Shown: positions 1 through 8,838 of the stretch, one piece after another
Layout: each line of letters begins with the position of its first letter
How positions within the stretch are numbered: position 1 is the stretch's first letter
DNA from: Methylobacterium aquaticum
GTDB lineage: Bacteria; Pseudomonadota; Alphaproteobacteria; Rhizobiales; Beijerinckiaceae
Assembly: GCF_016804325.1 (NCBI RefSeq)
Contig: NZ_CP043627.1
Span: 4,783,501 to 4,847,500, forward strand
DNA: 64,000 bases
Direction: 5' to 3'
Made by a program: the position numbers and the translations under genes
The notes under the pieces: generated by a model
Seen by the model: the letters and a program-made list of their open reading frames with translations, nothing else
Database searches by the model: none
Told to the model about the DNA's origin: nothing

Positions 1-2
1 CC

Positions 3-1355
3 GACCTCGAGGTTCCGAGCCCGACCTTCACGCTGATCCAGCCCTACGAGGGCCGCAGCGGGCAGGCGGTGGTCCATGCCGATCTCTACCGGCTGCGCGG
101 GCCCGACGAACTGGTCGAGCTCGGCTTCGACGAGATGACCGAGCGGGCGATCGCCCTGGTCGAGTGGCCCGACCGGCTGCCGCCGCGCCATGGCCCGACG
201 CTTGCCATCGACCTCTCGCTCAAGCCGGAATTCGGCGACGATGCCCGCCTCGCCCGCCTGATCGGCGGCGGGGGTCTCGGCGGCCGGCTGATGCGGGCCC
301 GGGCCTTGCGCGTCCTCCTCGACCGCTCCGGCTGGGGCGAGGCCGAGCGCTTCCACATGCAGGGCGACGCGTCGAGCCGGTCCTACGAGCGCCTTGTCAA
401 CCCGGACGGCGCCAAGGCCGTGCTGATGGTCTCGCCGCCCAAGGCCGACGGGCCGCCGGTGCGGGACGGCAAGCCCTACAGCGCCATCGTCCATCTCGCC
501 GAGAGCGTCCACGCCTTCGTCGCCGTGGATCGCGGCCTGCGGGCGCTGGGTCTCTCCGCCCCCAAGATCCTCGGCGAGGATCTGGAGGCGGGGCTCCTGA
601 TCCTCGAAGACCTCGGCACCGAGCCGGTGGCCGACCAGAACGGCCCGCGCCCCGAGCGCTACGCGGAGGCCGTGAAGGTGCTGGCGCGCCTGCACGGCAC
701 GACCCTGCCCGGCGTGCTGCCGGTGGCCGAGGGCCGCGACCACGTGATTCCGCCCTACGACCGCGAGGCCCTGCTGTTCGAGGCCGAGCTGCTGCCGGAC
801 TGGTATGCGCCCTTCGTCGCCAACTCGCCCCTGGCACCGGAGGCCCGGGCCGCCTTCGTGGCCGCCTGGAGCGAGGCGCTCGACGGCCTGGAGGGCGAGG
901 CCCGGACCTGGACCCTGCGCGACTACCACTCGCCCAACCTGATCTGGCTGCCCGAGCGCGACGGGATCGAGCGCATCGGCCTGATCGACTTCCAGGACGC
1001 GGTGCTCGGCCATCCGGCCTATGACGTCGCCTCGCTGCTCCAGGATGCGCGGGTCGATGCCAGCGCCGAGTTCGAGCTGCGCCTGCTCGGCCTCTACGCC
1101 CGCGAGCGCAAGTTGCGCGACGCCGAATTCGACATGCAGGGCTTCGCCCGGGCCTATGCGGTCCTGGGGGCGCAACGCGCCACCAAGATCCTCGGCATCT
1201 TCGCCCGCCTCGACCGGCGCGACGGCAAGCCGGGCTACCTCGCCCACCTGCCGCGCATCGAAGGCTACCTCGCCCGCAACCTCGCCCATCCGGCGCTCGC
1301 CGGTGTCCGGGCCTGGTACGCGGCGCACCTGCCGCGCCTCTGTCCCGAACCGTGA
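3..1355 (+). CDS. tsaE: TsaE ATPase fused to AmgK-type amino-sugar kinase (5' end outside window)
   Basis: The reading frame is open from the window edge, so the true start lies upstream. The first ~75 residues are the end of TsaE, the ATPase that supports t6A37 tRNA modification: PSPTFTLIQPY and HADLYRL are typical TsaE segments. From about position 290 the protein becomes an aminoglycoside-phosphotransferase-fold kinase. It carries DYHSPNLIWL (catalytic Asp and Asn loop) and LIDFQDAVLGHPAYD (metal-binding Asp). Kinases of this kind next to a MurU-like gene act as AmgK, phosphorylating MurNAc/GlcNAc at the anomeric position for cell-wall recycling. The next gene is such a nucleotidyltransferase, 16 bases downstream, so the pair is probably co-transcribed. 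The fusion is visible in the sequence; the sugar substrate is inferred from family and context. Confidence 0.9.
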   Translation, partial: DLEVPSPTFTLIQPYEGRSGQAVVHADLYRLRGPDELVELGFDEMTERAIALVEWPDRLPPRHGPTLAIDLSLKPEFGDDARLARLIGGGGLGGRLMRARALRVLLDRSGWGEAERFHMQGDASSRSYERLVNPDGAKAVLMVSPPKADGPPVRDGKPYSAIVHLAESVHAFVAVDRGLRALGLSAPKILGEDLEAGLLILEDLGTEPVADQNGPRPERYAEAVKVLARLHGTTLPGVLPVAEGRDHVIPPYDREALLFEAELLPDWYAPFVANSPLAPEARAAFVAAWSEALDGLEGEARTWTLRDYHSPNLIWLPERDGIERIGLIDFQDAVLGHPAYDVASLLQDARVDASAEFELRLLGLYARERKLRDAEFDMQGFARAYAVLGAQRATKILGIFARLDRRDGKPGYLAHLPRIEGYLARNLAHPALAGVRAWYAAHLPRLCPEP

Positions 1356-1371
1356 CGAAACCCCGCCCGCG

Positions 1372-2115
1372 ATGACCGACACACCTGCCCCCGCCGTGAC
1401 GCGCGCCTTCGTGCTGGCCGCGGGCCTCGGCAAGCGCATGCGCCCGATCACCGTCACCACGCCCAAGCCCCTGGTCGAGGTCGCCGGCAAGTCGCTGGTC
1501 GATTACGCCCTCGACCGGATCGCCGAGGCCGGCATCCCCGAGACGGTGGTGAACGTGCACTACCTCGCCGACCTGATGGAGGCGCATCTGGTGCGCCGCC
1601 GCGGGCCGCCGCACATCGTCGTCTCGGACGAGCGCGAGCGGCTGCTCGAGACCGGCGGCGGGGTGAAGAAGGCGCTGCCGCTCCTCGGCGCAGCGCCGTT
1701 CATGGTGCTGAACTCCGATTCGTTCTGGCTCGAAGGCCCGCAGCCGAATCTCCGCCGTCTGGTCGCCGCCTGGGACCCGGAGCGGATGGACATGCTGCTG
1801 CTGCTGGCCTCCGCCGCCACCAGCCTCGGCTATGACGGGCCGGGCGACTTCCACATGGACAAGGAGGGCCGGCTGACCCGCCGGGCCGAGCGCGAGGTCT
1901 CGCCCTTCGTCTATGCCGGCGTGGCGATCCTGAAGCCCGAGCTGTTCGCCGACACGCCGGAGGGTTCGTTCTCCCTCAACCTCCTGTTCGACCGCGCCAT
2001 CGCGGCCGAGCGCCTGTTCGGGCTGCGCCTCGACGGCCAGTGGCTGCATGTCGGCACGCCCGAGGCCTTGCGCGAGGCCGAGGAGCGGGTGAAGGCGAGC
2101 GCGACGCAGCCGTGA
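1372..2115 (+). CDS. murU: MurU-like N-acetylmuramate-1-phosphate uridylyltransferase
   Basis: A 247-residue sugar-phosphate nucleotidyltransferase. The N-terminal signature FVLAAGLGKRMRPIT binds the nucleotide, TPKPLVEVAGKSL follows, and NSDSFW supplies the metal-binding Asp. In Pseudomonas, MurU makes UDP-MurNAc from MurNAc-1-phosphate, bypassing de novo synthesis and lowering fosfomycin sensitivity. Its position directly after an AmgK-like kinase supports that role. The start chosen is the ATG at 1372, because the open frame upstream of it overlaps the preceding kinase. A plain mannose- or glucose-1-phosphate nucleotidyltransferase remains possible from sequence alone. Confidence 0.85.
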   Translation: MTDTPAPAVTRAFVLAAGLGKRMRPITVTTPKPLVEVAGKSLVDYALDRIAEAGIPETVVNVHYLADLMEAHLVRRRGPPHIVVSDERERLLETGGGVKKALPLLGAAPFMVLNSDSFWLEGPQPNLRRLVAAWDPERMDMLLLLASAATSLGYDGPGDFHMDKEGRLTRRAEREVSPFVYAGVAILKPELFADTPEGSFSLNLLFDRAIAAERLFGLRLDGQWLHVGTPEALREAEERVKASATQP

Positions 2116-2152
2116 GGGTGGGGGCTGATCTGTCCTTGTCGAAGTAGCGCAC

Positions 2153-2306
2153 ATCCCCCCTCTCCCGTGTGGGAGAGGGGCCGGGGGTGAGGGTGACACG
2201 CTTCAGCGTGTAGCTTTGAGCGTCGTGCTGGCAGCTCAACGGTTCAGATCACTTGCTGAAACGTGTCACCCTCACCCCTACCCCTCTCCCACACGGGAGA
2301 GGGGAT
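2153..2306. repeat. Palindromic intergenic element A
   Basis: Two arms of about 45 bases (2153-2200 and 2262-2306) are near-perfect inverted repeats. Both contain CTCTCCCGTGTGGGAGAGGG, itself a small hairpin, followed by GGGTGAGGGTGACACG. The pairing extends inward through TTCAGC/GCTGAA. It fills the gap between murU and the acetyltransferase gene and is not coding. Similar CTCTCCC-rich arms recur in the element at 20247-20483. It may act as a terminator or a mobile palindromic unit; function is not shown. Confidence 0.8.
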
Positions 2307-2346
2307 CCCGCGCCTTCATCGTCGGAGTTGGCTGGACGGAACCCGT

Positions 2347-2844
2347 ATGAACTCCGATTTTTCGATTGGCCCGTTGTACGACCTCGCCGCCGTGCTGGCG
2401 CTCAACGCCGCCAACGCCACCGAGACCTCCCCCCTCGACGAACCGGCCCTCCGTGCGCTCGTCGACCAGGCTTTCCTCTCCGCCGCAATCACCGGTCCCG
2501 ACGGTCTCGCCGCCTTCCTGATCGCCCTCGACCAGGACGCGTCCTACGCCAGCCCGAACTTCCGCTGGTTCCAGGCCCGCTACCCGCGCTTCGTCTATGT
2601 CGACCGCATCGTGACCGCCTCGGGCCAGCGCGGCCGCGGGCTCGCCCGCGCGCTCTACGAGGGGCTGTTCGCGAAGGCCGGGGCCGCCGGCCACGACCGG
2701 ACCGCCTGCGAGGTGAACATCGTGCCGCCGAATCCCGGCTCCGACGCCTTCCACGCCGCCCTCGGCTTCCGGGAGGTCGGCAGCGCCGAGATCCACGGCG
2801 GGGCGAAGACCGTGCGCTACCTCCTGCGCGAGGCCGGACGATGA
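2347..2844 (+). CDS. GNAT-family N-acetyltransferase
   Basis: A 165-residue protein with the GNAT acetyl-CoA-binding stretch YVDRIVTASGQRGRGLARAL, containing the Q-x-x-G-x-G/A signature, and the C-terminal motif HAALGFREVG typical of the last GNAT strand and helix. The acceptor is unknown. The ATG at 2347 is preferred; the open frame further upstream runs through palindromic element A and is unlikely to be translated. The stop overlaps the addB start by ATGA, which implies translational coupling with addB. Confidence 0.85.
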   Translation: MNSDFSIGPLYDLAAVLALNAANATETSPLDEPALRALVDQAFLSAAITGPDGLAAFLIALDQDASYASPNFRWFQARYPRFVYVDRIVTASGQRGRGLARALYEGLFAKAGAAGHDRTACEVNIVPPNPGSDAFHAALGFREVGSAEIHGGAKTVRYLLREAGR

Positions 2845-5800
2845 GCGAAGGCCACGTCTTCACCATCGCGCCGGGCCTGCGCTTCCTCGACACCCTGGCC
2901 GAGGCGCTGCTGTCGGGCCGCCTCGTCGGGGATCTGGCCGGCGGACCGTTCGGGCTCGCCGCGGTCACCCTCTACCTGCCGACCCGCCGCGCCGCCCGGG
3001 CGCTCGCCGCCATCCTGGCGCGGGAATGCGGCCCGGCGGCCTTGCTGCCGCGCATGGTTCCCCTCGGCGAGGCCGACGAGGCCGAGCTCGACCTGCTGTC
3101 GGCGCCACCCGGCGAGCGCCGCGACGAGGTCCTGCGCCCGCCGATTCCGTCGCTGGAGCGCCGGCTGATCCTGGCGCGTCTCGTCCAGGCCTGGGCCGGC
3201 ACCGTCGACCGCCAGCTCCTGCCGCTCGGCGACGAGGTGCCGTTCCGGGTGCCGTCCTCGCCGGCCGACGCGATCGGGCTCGCCGCCGACCTCGAAGGCC
3301 TGATGGATTCGCTCGCCGTCGAGGGCCTGCCCTGGGACGACATCGCCGGCGCCGTCGAGGCGGAGCATTCGCGCTACTTCTCCCTCACCCTCGATTTCGT
3401 CCGCATCGCCGCCGAACATTGGCCGAAGATCCTGGCCGATCGTGGGGTCGCCGATCCGGTCCAGCGCGGCCGCGCCCTGGTGCTGGCGGAGGCCGCGCGC
3501 CTCACCCGCGAGCGCCCGTCGGACCCGGTGATCGTCGCCGGCTCGACCGGCTCGGTGCCGGCCACCGCCCGGCTCATCACGGCCATCGCCGGCCTGCCCC
3601 GCGGCGCCGTCGTGCTGCCGGGCCTCGACCGCGACCTCGACGCCGCCGGCTGGACCGCGATCGACCCGGCCGGCGACGGCGTTGCGGCGGCCCACGCCCA
3701 CCCGCAGGCGGTGCTCCACCGGCTGGTGGGGAAGGACTTCCTCGCCCTCGACCGCGCCGCCATCATCCCCCTCGGCACGCCGACGCCCGGAGCCGCGGCC
3801 CGGGCCGGGTTGCTGTCGCAGGCTCTGCGCCCGGCCGAGACGACGGATGCCTGGGCCGATCTCGATCCGGCTATTCGCGAAAGGCTCGCCCGCGACGGTG
3901 CTGCCGGCATCCGGGTGGTCGAGGCCGCCGACGAGCGCGAGGAGGCGCTCGCCATCGCGGTCGCCCTGCGCGAGGCCCTCGACGAGCCCGACCGCACCGC
4001 CGCCCTCATCACCCCGGACCGCGCCCTGGCGCTCCGGGTCGCCGCCGAATTGCGGCGCTGGACCATCGTCGCCGACGATTCCGCCGGCGAGCCCCTGGCC
4101 CGCAGCCCGGCCGGGCGCCTCGCGCGGCTCGCCGCCGACGTCGCGGCCCTCGACGCCAAGCCCGAAAGGGTGCTGGCGCTGCTCGCCCATCCCCTGGTGC
4201 GCCTCGGCCTGACCCGGGACGAGGTCGAACGGGCGGCCGCCGCCCTCGAGATCGGAGTCTTGCGCGGTCCCGCCCCCGCCAAGGGGTTCTCGGGCATCGA
4301 GGAGGCGTTGCGGCTCGCCCGGACCGAGGAGCGCCCGCACGATCCCCGCCCGCGCCGGCGCCTCACCCCGGAGGACTGGGAGGCGGCGGAGGACGTGCTG
4401 CTGCGCCTCTCGGTCGCCTTCCGCGACTTCGTCGCCGACGAGGACGACGCCCCCGACGACCTGATCGCCATCGCGAAGAACCACCGCGCCACCTGCGACC
4501 TCCTGATGGAGGGGCCGGAGGAGGACCAGGCGGAATGCGACGCCTCGGTGGCGGTGCTCGACGCCCTGTTCGACGACATGGAGCTGGCCGAACCCGGCCT
4601 GCTCGCCGGCCGCTTCTCCGATTACCCCGCCTTCTTCACCGCGCTGTCCCGCGAGCGGGTGGTGTCGCGCCGCAAGGCTAGCCCGCATCCGCGCTTGCGC
4701 ATCCTCGGTCTGCTCGAGGCGCGGCTGCTCTCGGTCGACCGGGTGGTGCTCGGCGGCCTCGACGAGGGCGTCTGGCCGCCCAAGGCCGAGACCGACGCCT
4801 TCCTCAACCGGCCGATGCGCGGCCGGGTCGGGCTGCCGCCGCCGGAGCGGCGCCTGGGCCAGACCGCGCACGACTTCGTCCAGGCGCTCGGCTGCCCGGA
4901 CGCGATCGTCACCCGGGCGCACAAGCGCGAGGGCGCGCCGACCGTGCCGTCGCGCTTCCTGCAACGCCTGCGCGCCTTTGCGGGGGAGGAGGCCTGGAAG
5001 GGGCTGGTGAAGGGCGGGCAGCGCTTCCGGTCGCTCGCAGCCGCCATCGATGCCGGCACCGCGCCCCTGCCGCCGCGCCTGCGCCGCCCGGCGCCCCGGC
5101 CCGACCCGGCGCTCTTTCCGCGGTCGCTCAGCGTCACCGAGATCGAGACCCTGGTGCGCGATCCCTACGGGATCTTCGCCCGCCACGTGCTCGGCCTCGA
5201 CGCCCTCGAACCGGTGGCGGTGCAGCCGAGCGCCAGCGACCGCGGCACCATCGTTCACGCCGTGCTCGGCGGCTTCGCCGAGCGCTTCCCGGAAGGCCTG
5301 CCAGCCCTCGACGAGGCCGAACAGGTTCTCTACGCGCTCGCCGCCGACGCCTTCGGGCCGATCGCCGACGCCTATCCCGAGCTCTACGCCGAGTGGTGGC
5401 CGCGCTTTCAGCGCCTCGCCGAAGCCTTCCTCGCCTGGGAGGCCGAGCGCCGCCCCGGCATCCGCCGCGTCGCGGCGGAATCCGGCGGGCGCTGGGCGCT
5501 CGACATTCCCGGCGGCCACGTCCTGACCTTGCGCGCCCGCGCCGACCGGATCGAGACGCATCGCGATGGCCGCCACACCATCATCGACTTCAAGACCGGC
5601 CAGCCGCCGAGCGCCCGCGAGGTCTTCGCCGGCTTCTCGCCGCAGTTGACGCTCGAGGCCGCGATGCTGCGCGCCGGTGCCTTCAAGGGGGTCGAGCGCG
5701 CCGCCGAGACGCCGGACCTGCTCTACATCCGCGCCGGCGGCGGCAAGACGCCGCTCGACCCCGCGCCGCTCAAGCCCCCGCGGGGCGACGGGCGGACGCT

Positions 5801-5972
5801 CCCCGAACTGGTCGAGGCCCATGTCGCGGGCCTGCGCCAGCTCGTCGGGGCGTTCATGGCGGGCGAGGCCTCCTACCTGTCGCGGCCCTATCCGAAATAC
5901 GCCAAGGCGTATTCGGATTACGATCACCTGGCGCGGGTCAGGGAATGGTCGCTGATCGAGGGGGAGGAGTAA
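2841..5972 (+). CDS. addB: Double-strand break repair protein AddB (alphaproteobacterial type)
   Basis: A 1043-residue protein matching alphaproteobacterial AddB, the partner of AddA in the helicase-nuclease that processes DNA double-strand ends for RecA. LPTRRAARALAAIL near the start corresponds to the degenerate nucleotide-binding region. VVLGGLDEGVWPPKAETDAF is a conserved AddB/RecB-like segment. The C-terminal PD-(D/E)XK nuclease core shows RARADRIETH and IIDFKTGQ followed by QLTLEAAML. No C-terminal cluster of cysteines is seen, so the iron-sulfur staple known from Bacillus AddB seems absent. Start ATG 2841 overlaps the preceding stop. addA usually follows in related genomes but is not in this window. 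Confidence 0.93.
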   Translation: MSEGHVFTIAPGLRFLDTLAEALLSGRLVGDLAGGPFGLAAVTLYLPTRRAARALAAILARECGPAALLPRMVPLGEADEAELDLLSAPPGERRDEVLRPPIPSLERRLILARLVQAWAGTVDRQLLPLGDEVPFRVPSSPADAIGLAADLEGLMDSLAVEGLPWDDIAGAVEAEHSRYFSLTLDFVRIAAEHWPKILADRGVADPVQRGRALVLAEAARLTRERPSDPVIVAGSTGSVPATARLITAIAGLPRGAVVLPGLDRDLDAAGWTAIDPAGDGVAAAHAHPQAVLHRLVGKDFLALDRAAIIPLGTPTPGAAARAGLLSQALRPAETTDAWADLDPAIRERLARDGAAGIRVVEAADEREEALAIAVALREALDEPDRTAALITPDRALALRVAAELRRWTIVADDSAGEPLARSPAGRLARLAADVAALDAKPERVLALLAHPLVRLGLTRDEVERAAAALEIGVLRGPAPAKGFSGIEEALRLARTEERPHDPRPRRRLTPEDWEAAEDVLLRLSVAFRDFVADEDDAPDDLIAIAKNHRATCDLLMEGPEEDQAECDASVAVLDALFDDMELAEPGLLAGRFSDYPAFFTALSRERVVSRRKASPHPRLRILGLLEARLLSVDRVVLGGLDEGVWPPKAETDAFLNRPMRGRVGLPPPERRLGQTAHDFVQALGCPDAIVTRAHKREGAPTVPSRFLQRLRAFAGEEAWKGLVKGGQRFRSLAAAIDAGTAPLPPRLRRPAPRPDPALFPRSLSVTEIETLVRDPYGIFARHVLGLDALEPVAVQPSASDRGTIVHAVLGGFAERFPEGLPALDEAEQVLYALAADAFGPIADAYPELYAEWWPRFQRLAEAFLAWEAERRPGIRRVAAESGGRWALDIPGGHVLTLRARADRIETHRDGRHTIIDFKTGQPPSAREVFAGFSPQLTLEAAMLRAGAFKGVERAAETPDLLYIRAGGGKTPLDPAPLKPPRGDGRTLPELVEAHVAGLRQLVGAFMAGEASYLSRPYPKYAKAYSDYDHLARVREWSLIEGEE

Positions 5973-6275
5973 GGCGACATCCAGAGAAGCACTTGCGGAT
6001 GTTACCCGAAAGCCCGTTCGACATCGTCCGGGAAATCGACACCCTCCGCGTCACGGATGGACGGCCCCGTTTCGCGGGGGGTGACGGGCATCGGTGTGGG
6101 CGGGTCGGTTCAAGGACGGGCATCTCCGTCCTTCGATGCCATCGTGCCGCCCCCGTGAGGGGACGAGGACGACGGCGGGGCACCGAGGGGTTCGCACACG
6201 CGCTCCTTGCGAGGACCAGGCTCCCATCATCCCCGGACTCGTCGAGGGCGAGAAGCCGGGACGATCCCGAGGACG
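5973..6275. other. 303-base gap between convergent addB and c-di-GMP gene
   Basis: The addB and GGDEF-EAL genes converge here. I see no credible gene. The only clear structure is the short hairpin at 6112-6133. The missing addA suggests this gap is a rearrangement boundary, which is an inference. Confidence 0.5.
6112..6133. terminator. Possible bidirectional terminator hairpin
   Basis: AAGGACGG and CCGTCCTT form a perfect 8-bp stem with a 6-base loop between two convergent genes. There is no U-tract, so termination activity is inferred from position only. Confidence 0.4.
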
Positions 6276-8735
6276 TCACCCGCATCGACGCGCCATCTCC
6301 CCGCACTCGCCCGCCAGCATCGGCGCCACCGCCTCGGCCGGGACCGGCCGGCTGATGAGGTAGCCCTGCACCTCGGTGCAGCCCGCCCCGCGCAGGTGGG
6401 ACAGCTGCTCCTCGGTCTCGACGCCCTCGGCGGTGGTGGTCATGTCCAGGCTGTCGGCGAGCGTCGTCACCGCCCGCACGATGGCGAGCGCGTCGGGGCG
6501 CACCGAGAGATCGGCCACGAAGGCGCGGTCGATCTTGATCTTGTCGAACGGGAAGGCCCGCAGGTAGCCGAGCGACGAATAGCCGGTGCCGAAATCGTCC
6601 ATGGCGATGCGCACGCCGAGCCCCTTCAGCCGGTGCAGGATGGCGAGCGTCGAGGCGTTGTCCTGGAGGAGCACGCCCTCGGTGATCTCGAGTTCGAGCC
6701 GGTGCGGGTCGAGGCCGGCGTCGCGCAACGCCGCGATCACCGTGGCGTCGATGTCGCCGCTGCGGAACTGCACCGGCGAGAGGTTGACCGAAACCCGGAC
6801 TCCGTTCGGCCAGCGCGCCGCCTCGCGGCAGGCCTGGCGCAGGACCCACTCGCCCAGCGGCACGATCATGCCGGTCTCCTCGGCGATCGGCACGAAGGCG
6901 GCCGGGCTCACTACGCCGCGGACGGGATGGTGCCAGCGCACCAGGGCCTCGAACCCGGCGATCCGGTTGTCCGACAGGTCCAGGAACGGCTGGAACGCCA
7001 GGGCGAATTGCCGCTCGGCCAGCGCCGCCCGGAGATCGAGCTCGACGCCGCGCCGGGTCTGGACCGCCACGTCCATGGCGGGCTCGAAAAAGCGGTGGAT
7101 GCCCCGCCCCTCGGCCTTGGCGCGGTAGAGCGCCATGTCGGCGGCCCGCAGGAGCCCTTCCGCGTCCTGCCCGTCCGTCGGCGTGAGCGCGATGCCGATG
7201 CTGAGGCCGACCGCGACGCGCTTGCCGTCGATCTCGTAGTCGCGGGTGACCGCCTCGATCAGCCGGGCGGCGAGGCGCCCGGCCTTGAAGCGCGAGGTCG
7301 GGTGCAGGATCACCGCGAACTCGTCGCCGCCGAGCCGGGCCAGGGTGACGCGGCCGGCCTCCGCCTCGTCGCGGATCGCCGCGGTGAGGCGCGCGGTCAC
7401 CTGGCGCAGCAGCTTGTCGCCGACGGCGTGGCCGAGGGTGTCGTTGACGGTCTTGAAGCGGTCGAGGTCGAGGCACAGGACCGCCGTGGGGCCGCCGCGC
7501 ACCCCTGGCTCCCCGGCCAGCGCCTCGGCCAATCCCTCGTGCAGCAAGTTGCGGTTGGGCAGTCCGGTCAGGGCGTCGTGGCGGGCCATGTGGACGATCT
7601 GCGCCTCGGCGCGCTTGGCCGCCGTCACGTCCTCGTGCACCGTCACGAAGCCGCCCTCGGGGGTTGGCGCGTAGGTCACGGCGATGACCCGCCCGTCGAC
7701 GAGGGTCTGGTCGAGACGGTAGCGGGTGCGGCTCGCCAGCCGCTCGCGCACCTGCTGCCAGGCCTCCTCGGGCTGGAGGCCCGGGAAGTTGCCGGCCTCG
7801 GTGCGGCGGTGGATCAGCTCCTCGGCGGTGATGCCCGGATGCACCGTCTCGGCCGACAGGCCGTAGAGGTCGAGGAATTGCCGGTTGACGACGGTGACCC
7901 GGTGATCGGCGTCGAACAGGACGAGCCCGTGCGACATGTGGGTGAGCGCATGGTCGAGGCGGTTCTTCTGCTCGGCCAGCCGCGCATCGGCCCGCGCCCG
8001 GTCGGTGGCATCCTCGTGGACCACCAGGGTCGTGCCGTCGGGCAGCGGCATGATGGTGGTCTTGAGCAGGACGCCGCCCGGTAACTGCCGCTCGCGCTGC
8101 AGGCGGACCCGCTGCGCGATGCGTGCCGATACGTAGGCCCAGGCCTCGTCGGGGCTCATCTGCGGAAAGTTGCCGCTGCCCGCGCTGGTGCGGATCATGG
8201 ATTCGAGCGGCGTGCCGAGGCACAGCAGGTTCGGCGGCAGCCCGAAGATCTCGTGGAGCCGCCCGTTCACGGCGATCAGCGTCAGGTCGGCGTCGAACAG
8301 GCTGACGCCGATGGGCATGTGCTCCACCACAGCCTCGAAGCGTCGCGTCTGCTCCTCGCAGCGTCGCCTCTCGTCTTCGAGGCGTCGCGCCGCCTCGGCC
8401 TGCGCCAGCGCCGGCCCGGACAGTTCGGCGCAGACCCCGCGCCAGCCCGCGACCGTTCCGTCCGTGGCACGCTGCGGCGCCCCACCGAACCGGAACCACC
8501 GGGTCCGCCCGTCGGGGTGCCTGTGCGGCAGGACCAGGTCGCGGAACGGCACCGGGCTCCGCAGCGGCCCGTCATCGGCCGGTCCCTCGCCGGCGAGCCC
8601 CGGCCAGGGTCGCCCGACCGGGTCGGCCTCTCCGGTCAGCGCCCCGTAGCGCCCGCGCACGCTGGTCAGCCGCAGGTCCGCATCGGTTTCCCAGACCCAA
8701 TCGGCGGCGAAGATGTCGAGATCGTCGGGCGGCAT
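6276..8735 (-). CDS. PAS-GGDEF-EAL c-di-GMP signalling protein
   Basis: About 819 residues with no membrane segment. The N-terminal ~370 residues hold two to three PAS modules (DADLRLTSVRGRYGAL, SLFDADLTLIAVN and VLFDADHRVTVVN starts). A GGDEF domain follows with an intact active site (RLGGDEFAVI); the RxxD inhibitory site upstream of it is not seen. The EAL domain has its metal and catalytic residues: FEALVRW, VSVNLSPVQF, LEITEGVLL, MDDFGTGYSSLGYL, DKIKIDR and AEGVETEEQ. It could therefore both make and break c-di-GMP; which activity dominates cannot be read from sequence. The ATG at 8735 is chosen; an in-frame GTG lies directly before it. The IS630 element sits about 95 bases upstream and may affect its promoter. 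Confidence 0.9.
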   Translation of the reverse strand: MPPDDLDIFAADWVWETDADLRLTSVRGRYGALTGEADPVGRPWPGLAGEGPADDGPLRSPVPFRDLVLPHRHPDGRTRWFRFGGAPQRATDGTVAGWRGVCAELSGPALAQAEAARRLEDERRRCEEQTRRFEAVVEHMPIGVSLFDADLTLIAVNGRLHEIFGLPPNLLCLGTPLESMIRTSAGSGNFPQMSPDEAWAYVSARIAQRVRLQRERQLPGGVLLKTTIMPLPDGTTLVVHEDATDRARADARLAEQKNRLDHALTHMSHGLVLFDADHRVTVVNRQFLDLYGLSAETVHPGITAEELIHRRTEAGNFPGLQPEEAWQQVRERLASRTRYRLDQTLVDGRVIAVTYAPTPEGGFVTVHEDVTAAKRAEAQIVHMARHDALTGLPNRNLLHEGLAEALAGEPGVRGGPTAVLCLDLDRFKTVNDTLGHAVGDKLLRQVTARLTAAIRDEAEAGRVTLARLGGDEFAVILHPTSRFKAGRLAARLIEAVTRDYEIDGKRVAVGLSIGIALTPTDGQDAEGLLRAADMALYRAKAEGRGIHRFFEPAMDVAVQTRRGVELDLRAALAERQFALAFQPFLDLSDNRIAGFEALVRWHHPVRGVVSPAAFVPIAEETGMIVPLGEWVLRQACREAARWPNGVRVSVNLSPVQFRSGDIDATVIAALRDAGLDPHRLELEITEGVLLQDNASTLAILHRLKGLGVRIAMDDFGTGYSSLGYLRAFPFDKIKIDRAFVADLSVRPDALAIVRAVTTLADSLDMTTTAEGVETEEQLSHLRGAGCTEVQGYLISRPVPAEAVAPMLAGECGEMARRCG

Positions 8736-8838
8736 CACACGGTCTTCTTATGGTCGGCCAAAACTCTCACACATTCGCTGCGATTTCCTTTCTGGAATTG
8801 TAGGCGAAGGGGGCGTGCCACCTGTAATACCAACGGCC

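Noticed and set aside
2817..5927. A 1036-codon open frame on the minus strand opposite addB
   Set aside because: High-GC antisense shadow; the product is low-complexity Gly/Arg/Ala with no family resemblance, while addB on the other strand is clear.
5938..8499. A long alternative minus-strand frame over the GGDEF-EAL gene
   Set aside because: Arg/Pro/Gly-rich shadow in the +1 frame of a well-supported gene.
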